DNA of 64,000 nucleotides. Source: Antedon mediterranea. Lineage: Eukaryota > Echinodermata > Crinoidea > Comatulida > Antedonidae. Below are positions 59,932 through 64,000 of the stretch, piece after piece; within the stretch, counting starts at the first letter, position 1, and the number at the start of each line of letters is the position of its first letter. A program made the position numbers and the translations under genes. The DNA is taken from positions 20,060,922-20,124,921 of the forward strand of contig NC_092678.1 of assembly GCF_964355755.1 (NCBI RefSeq), written 5' to 3'. The notes beneath the pieces were generated by a model that made no database searches, was not told the origin of the DNA, and worked only from the letters and a program-made list of their open reading frames with translations.

Positions 59932-60458
59932 TCATGACCAACGTTTTAGCCTTCCATATAATTAAATATACATGTGTTTTTGTGAATAATTGTCTAATGA
60001 GACGCTGTAATTACATAGTTGTCATTATTCCATCTGGGATCAACTTAATTTGTGACAGATCTAATCATATGTGTGCTTTTACATATTAAGCGTCACATTG
60101 CATGGGAAATGGGAACATTACTACACTTATTTATCAACTGCGCATGTACGTATGACGTAATTCTCCCTGCACAACATTTTCAGCATTATAATACAAAGTA
60201 CCATCATTCACAGTGGGACATTTTAACTGCGCATGTGCGAACGAGTAACGGATATTGCCTACCGTACCAGTGCATCTTGAAGTCATTATTATAAATTATT
60301 AAAACATAACTCCGCTTCATTAATAAGTAATTATATTATTATAACCTAGCCATCCTATTTGCCGAGAAAGCACTGACCGTTACAAACATGTGTCATGTTC
60401 TCCATTCTTTAGAAAATAATTGTTAGTTAAAATTAATTAAAGTTGAGGACATAAATTT

Positions 60459-61050
60459 GTGACGTGTTAGTGTAAACATGACGCGTTAGTGCATCATAAA
60501 CGTGTCTGTGTACACATCATTTATGACGTGTCTCTGTAAACATATATGAGGTGTTAGTGTAAACGTATTACGTGTTAATGTAAACTTACGGCGTTTTGGT
60601 GTAACATATGACGTGTTTATATACATATATAACGTATTAGTGTAAACATATTACGTGTTGGTGTAAACATATTACGTGTTAGTGTAAACATAACGTGTTA
60701 GTGTAAACATATTACGTGTTAATTTAAATATATGCCGTGTTAGTGTATACGTATGACGAGATTGTGTAAACATACGACTGTTGTCAATGACGTGTTAGTG
60801 TAAAAATATTACGTGTTAGTGTAAACACATTACGTGTATAACGTGTTAGTGTAATTATATTACGTGTTAGTGTAAACAGATGACGTGTTAATGTAAATAC
60901 ATGACGTGTATGTTTAAACATAAAGACAATTATATGACGTATTAGTGTAAACTGGTGACGTGTTAGTGTAACTGACGTGTTTATGCAAACATGTTTGTGT
61001 TAAACTATGATGTATTACTTTAAACACATGACGTGTTACAGTGAACATGT
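60459..61050. repeat. Degenerate ~21-bp tandem array, TGACGTGTTAGTGTAAACATA
   Basis: More than 20 diverged units, many keeping TACGTG or GACGTG plus TTAGTGTAAAC. Spacing slips, so it is old or was never homogenised. Each unit carries an ACGTG core. Confidence 0.85.
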
Positions 61051-61069
61051 GTTATTTTATTTTATTTTT

Positions 61070-61320
61070 ATTTATTATTTATTTATTCAACTTCTCACTA
61101 ACACTGTTAGTGAAGGATCGGGACGAACAGGTGGTAAACACCTCTAAAACGGTCCAGTCCCAATTTGCACAGTGGCTGTGTGTGACAGTGGCTGTGTTTG
61201 TGTGGACTAGTACACCGGGGTAACCCCCTACTCGTCTCGAAAGATGTACTAGGTTCTTTAAAGTGCACATGAGCTACGTGTACACTGGACCTACGGTTTA
61301 TAGTCTTTATCCGAGAAACT
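61070..61320 (-). repeat. Dispersed retroelement-like repeat, copy 2
   Basis: Uninterrupted homologue of the repeat at 15060-15425. It ends in TTATTTATTATTTATTTATTC, i.e. an (AATAA)n tail on the minus strand. Short ORFs in both copies are partly alignable, but no known protein was recognised. Confidence 0.75.
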
Positions 61321-61926
61321 AAATAATTCTACTTAGTGTTATTAGTTAGGAAGTTTCAGAATGGTGAGAATTAAGTTTCCCGAATGCCAATTATCTTTTT
61401 AATAAGAATAGTGATGGTCAAGATGAAAGGCTTCAGCAAAATCAATTATGCAAAGTTTAACATAATTTCCTCAACACTCAGCATCTCTAAGAACCGTATA
61501 AATCATGGTATTAGATCATTATTCTCAAGTGGATTATGTCAAAAGATTGTTTAAGATCTAAAGAATGCATAATGTTTAAAATAAAATCTTTATACCCATC
61601 TCTCTATGAGTGAGGGAATTTAACGTTGAAATGTGGGCGAATTGACCAGCCTAGATTCTTAATCTAATGGATGACGCTCTTTTTCGGATAATGATAGGCC
61701 TGTAAGTGGTAGATAGATATTATAATCTTTTATACAAGCCTGGGTTATTATTGTTAGATAGATTGTTGATAGCCTTTTATATAACACCTATATAAATTCC
61801 TGTCATTTGATTGGACGAATGTGGGTCACATGGCGTGCAATAGTACGCACTATTCAACGATCGTTAAATAGTACTTTTTGAAACATTTTTGTGTACGAAA
61901 AAAAAACGTCTAGATGTTATATAAAA

Positions 61927-62086
61927 CAAATAATGAATGTTTTGTATTCGTGTGATGGTACAAATAATGGCACTTGGTGAATGATGAAAGGTTATATCAA
62001 CTCGGCTTTGCCTCGTTGATATAACCTTTCATCATTCACCTCGTGCCATTATTTGTACCATTGCACTCATAAACATTCATTATTTG
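61927..62086. repeat. Large palindrome, ~75-bp arms
   Basis: The left arm CAAATAATGAATG...GGTTATATCAAC (61927-62001) pairs with 62014-62086 with few mismatches around a ~13-base loop. One arm of the same family is also present alone at 12469-12535, so this is a mobile foldback repeat. Confidence 0.85.
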
Positions 62087-64000
62087 TATAATATTTGATT
62101 AACTTAGTAAGTTGACCTAGGCCTACATAAAAGAGTTTATAGTATTTCTACCCCTTTTAGGCCTATATATAAATAGTTTATTATGTTATATTATATTTAG
62201 TGACGTCATGTTTTAGATTTATACAGACGAATATGATGTAATCACGTTAGTCTGGCAGGTGGTGTAGATATAGTTATAATAATTAGTTCGAAAAGGCTTC
62301 CTAATAATAATTAAGCAATAATAAAAAAATATATAATACACAACGTTATCATGGCAAGACTATGCACACATTATCATTACAAACCCATTCATATTATATG
62401 CTATATACACAAGCATGAGTGGATATTCGATTAATGTATACATATTTAACATACATTAATATATGTATGTTGCTTTATTTAACCAGCGTAATATTTCGAT
62501 TCCCAATACAATGTCATGACTCTACATAATAATCAAAGAATATTTTGCTGCCATTTCGAATCAAGTACGCATGCAACGAAGCTGAAATTGTGATTTTAGT
62601 TTCTCTGGAAAATGATTTGTAATTTTGAACGATCTAGATTCAGTTGACTTGTATAGTCAATGTATGTTACATTATATCATATATTCAGTGATTATTCAAG
62701 GGCGCATATATTTTAATCTATGTTTTAAAATTGATATATGATACTATTATACTATATTGCACTGCTATAAACATTATTGTGCTTAAATGCTTTTTATTCA
62801 TTTTTTCATTTCATTTCACAAAACATATTATCATTACTATACTATATTGCACTGCTAAAAGAATGTTGTGCTATAATGGACTTTGATTTTTTTTAAATGG
62901 TAATACTTTTTGTATAGAATTATAATAATTATATAATTTTTAAAAGGTAATAATGATAATGTCATTTCCATTGTACTTTATTGCACTGCGTTACAAATAT
63001 TGTGCTATAAAGGCTTTAGATTTAAATAATATTCTGGAACTAGACATTCAATAGATTCGTATGACTCGTGAGTCTAGCTATAGTCTGTGTAGGGTTATAC
63101 TAACTATGTCTCTACCTCATGGATCGCAAACATTTCAAAGTATGGCAAGCCAATGCATGTCTGTAATATTGTCTACAGTTTTATTTCAACTTTGTGTGTG
63201 ATTCATAATTACATAATTTAGGCCACATTATTCCACAAGATTGGTTCAGCATTGTTATTTATATTGCTACTGTATATCCTATCGATCATAACCAATTCGT
63301 CTGTGTTTAATTTTGTTTAATTAATAAGACTATGTCTTTTTGAAGTGATTCGAGCGTGATATAAGAGGCGGTCGACCTTTACAAACCTAGTAATGCTAGA
63401 CTTACCGATCTTACAATGTTAATTTGTTTACTTACAAACGTGTCGATAGCCAAATCGTTATTTCAACAAACTTCTCTAGTCTAATTTTACATGTTTTGAC
63501 AATTGTGCTATTTGACCATATGAGTTTATTTTAACTGAACAACACATAGTGTATGTATATAACGTGCCTTAAACCAAAACAATATAATTTAGTTTGGCGG
63601 TACTGGTCTAATCAAGGATTATACCATTATGCTGTTTTTTGCACGTTGGTTGATCAAACCCGTTAGATTATTCTGTAGCATAGGACGTTGCATTAACATT
63701 GAAAATTTTCATCTGATTTGAGGATACGATATTTTAAAAAAGATATTAAAAATAAGGTTGCATTAACATTTAAGACAAGCGAGCAACTCGCATAATATAA
63801 TTCATGGAAACAGTTCGAGTGTTCATTCCATTAATGCCGTTTCCCCGTACTTCGTATAACATTTACGTTTAACCTCGCGTATCGCACGAAGATTACACGC
63901 GTTTAATAGATAATGGCGATTAATGAACGGTAGCTAGTTGATTGCTAAAGAGTAGTCTGGGTTCCAGACGAAGATTTGACTTAATGTAAATGTGGTACAT
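62087..64000. other. Non-coding right end
   Basis: Nothing recognised except weak repetition of ACTATATTGCACTGCTA (about 62752, 62840, and diverged near 62975). Confidence 0.5.

Noticed and set aside
1-64000. CRISPR arrays, operons, prophages or bacterial gene clusters
   Set aside because: Intron-exon structure, SINEs, LINE and MITEs show animal nuclear DNA; the tandem arrays have no spacers.

Overview
The window is nuclear DNA of an invertebrate animal: AT-rich, intron-bearing, and full of short repeats, with only three recognisable protein genes in 64 kb, all on the minus strand. The palindrome TAGGCCTA (and AGGCCTA) recurs throughout. Together with tRNA- and 5S-derived SINEs and many MITEs, it suggests a marine deuterostome, most likely an echinoderm. 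That lineage call is inference; no sequence here was compared with a database.

Layout. (1) 1-6.5 kb: non-coding, with two MITE copies, a tRNA-headed SINE and a ~140-bp triplicated repeat. (2) 6.5-6.9 kb: a 5S-rRNA-derived SINE, minus strand. (3) 7.3-17.3 kb: an almost complete inositol-pentakisphosphate 2-kinase gene (IPPK/IPK1) with eleven coding exons and a probable 5' UTR exon. It was assembled by matching exon translations to the known family and checking GT-AG sites and phases. Its introns hold a 34-bp minisatellite, three MITE copies and nested retroelement pieces. (4) 17.4-44 kb: no gene recognised. This stretch has a CAT/ATC microsatellite, a ~950-bp array of a 17-bp unit, several ~85-130-bp tandem arrays, a 5'-truncated LINE coding for the end of a reverse transcriptase, and a family of long terminal-inverted-repeat elements. 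(5) 44.5-45.0 kb: an intact intronless BTG1/2-type antiproliferative gene with a plausible CRE/CCAAT promoter. (6) 46.9-48.0 kb: a 1.09-kb DNA transposon without a transposase, with 43-bp perfect terminal inverted repeats. (7) 54.7-55.8 kb: an intronless helical-repeat + MYND zinc-finger protein. (8) 56-64 kb: a ~180-bp satellite-like array, another MITE, a ~21-bp degenerate array and a large palindrome.

The three genes are not known to share a pathway. IPPK makes phytate (InsP6), which supports mRNA export and other processes. BTG proteins recruit the CCR4-NOT deadenylase to mRNA and restrain proliferation. MYND proteins are usually protein-interaction adaptors or chromatin factors. I found no coordinated genetic system. 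The interest lies in the repeat biology and in one unresolved exon junction in IPPK.
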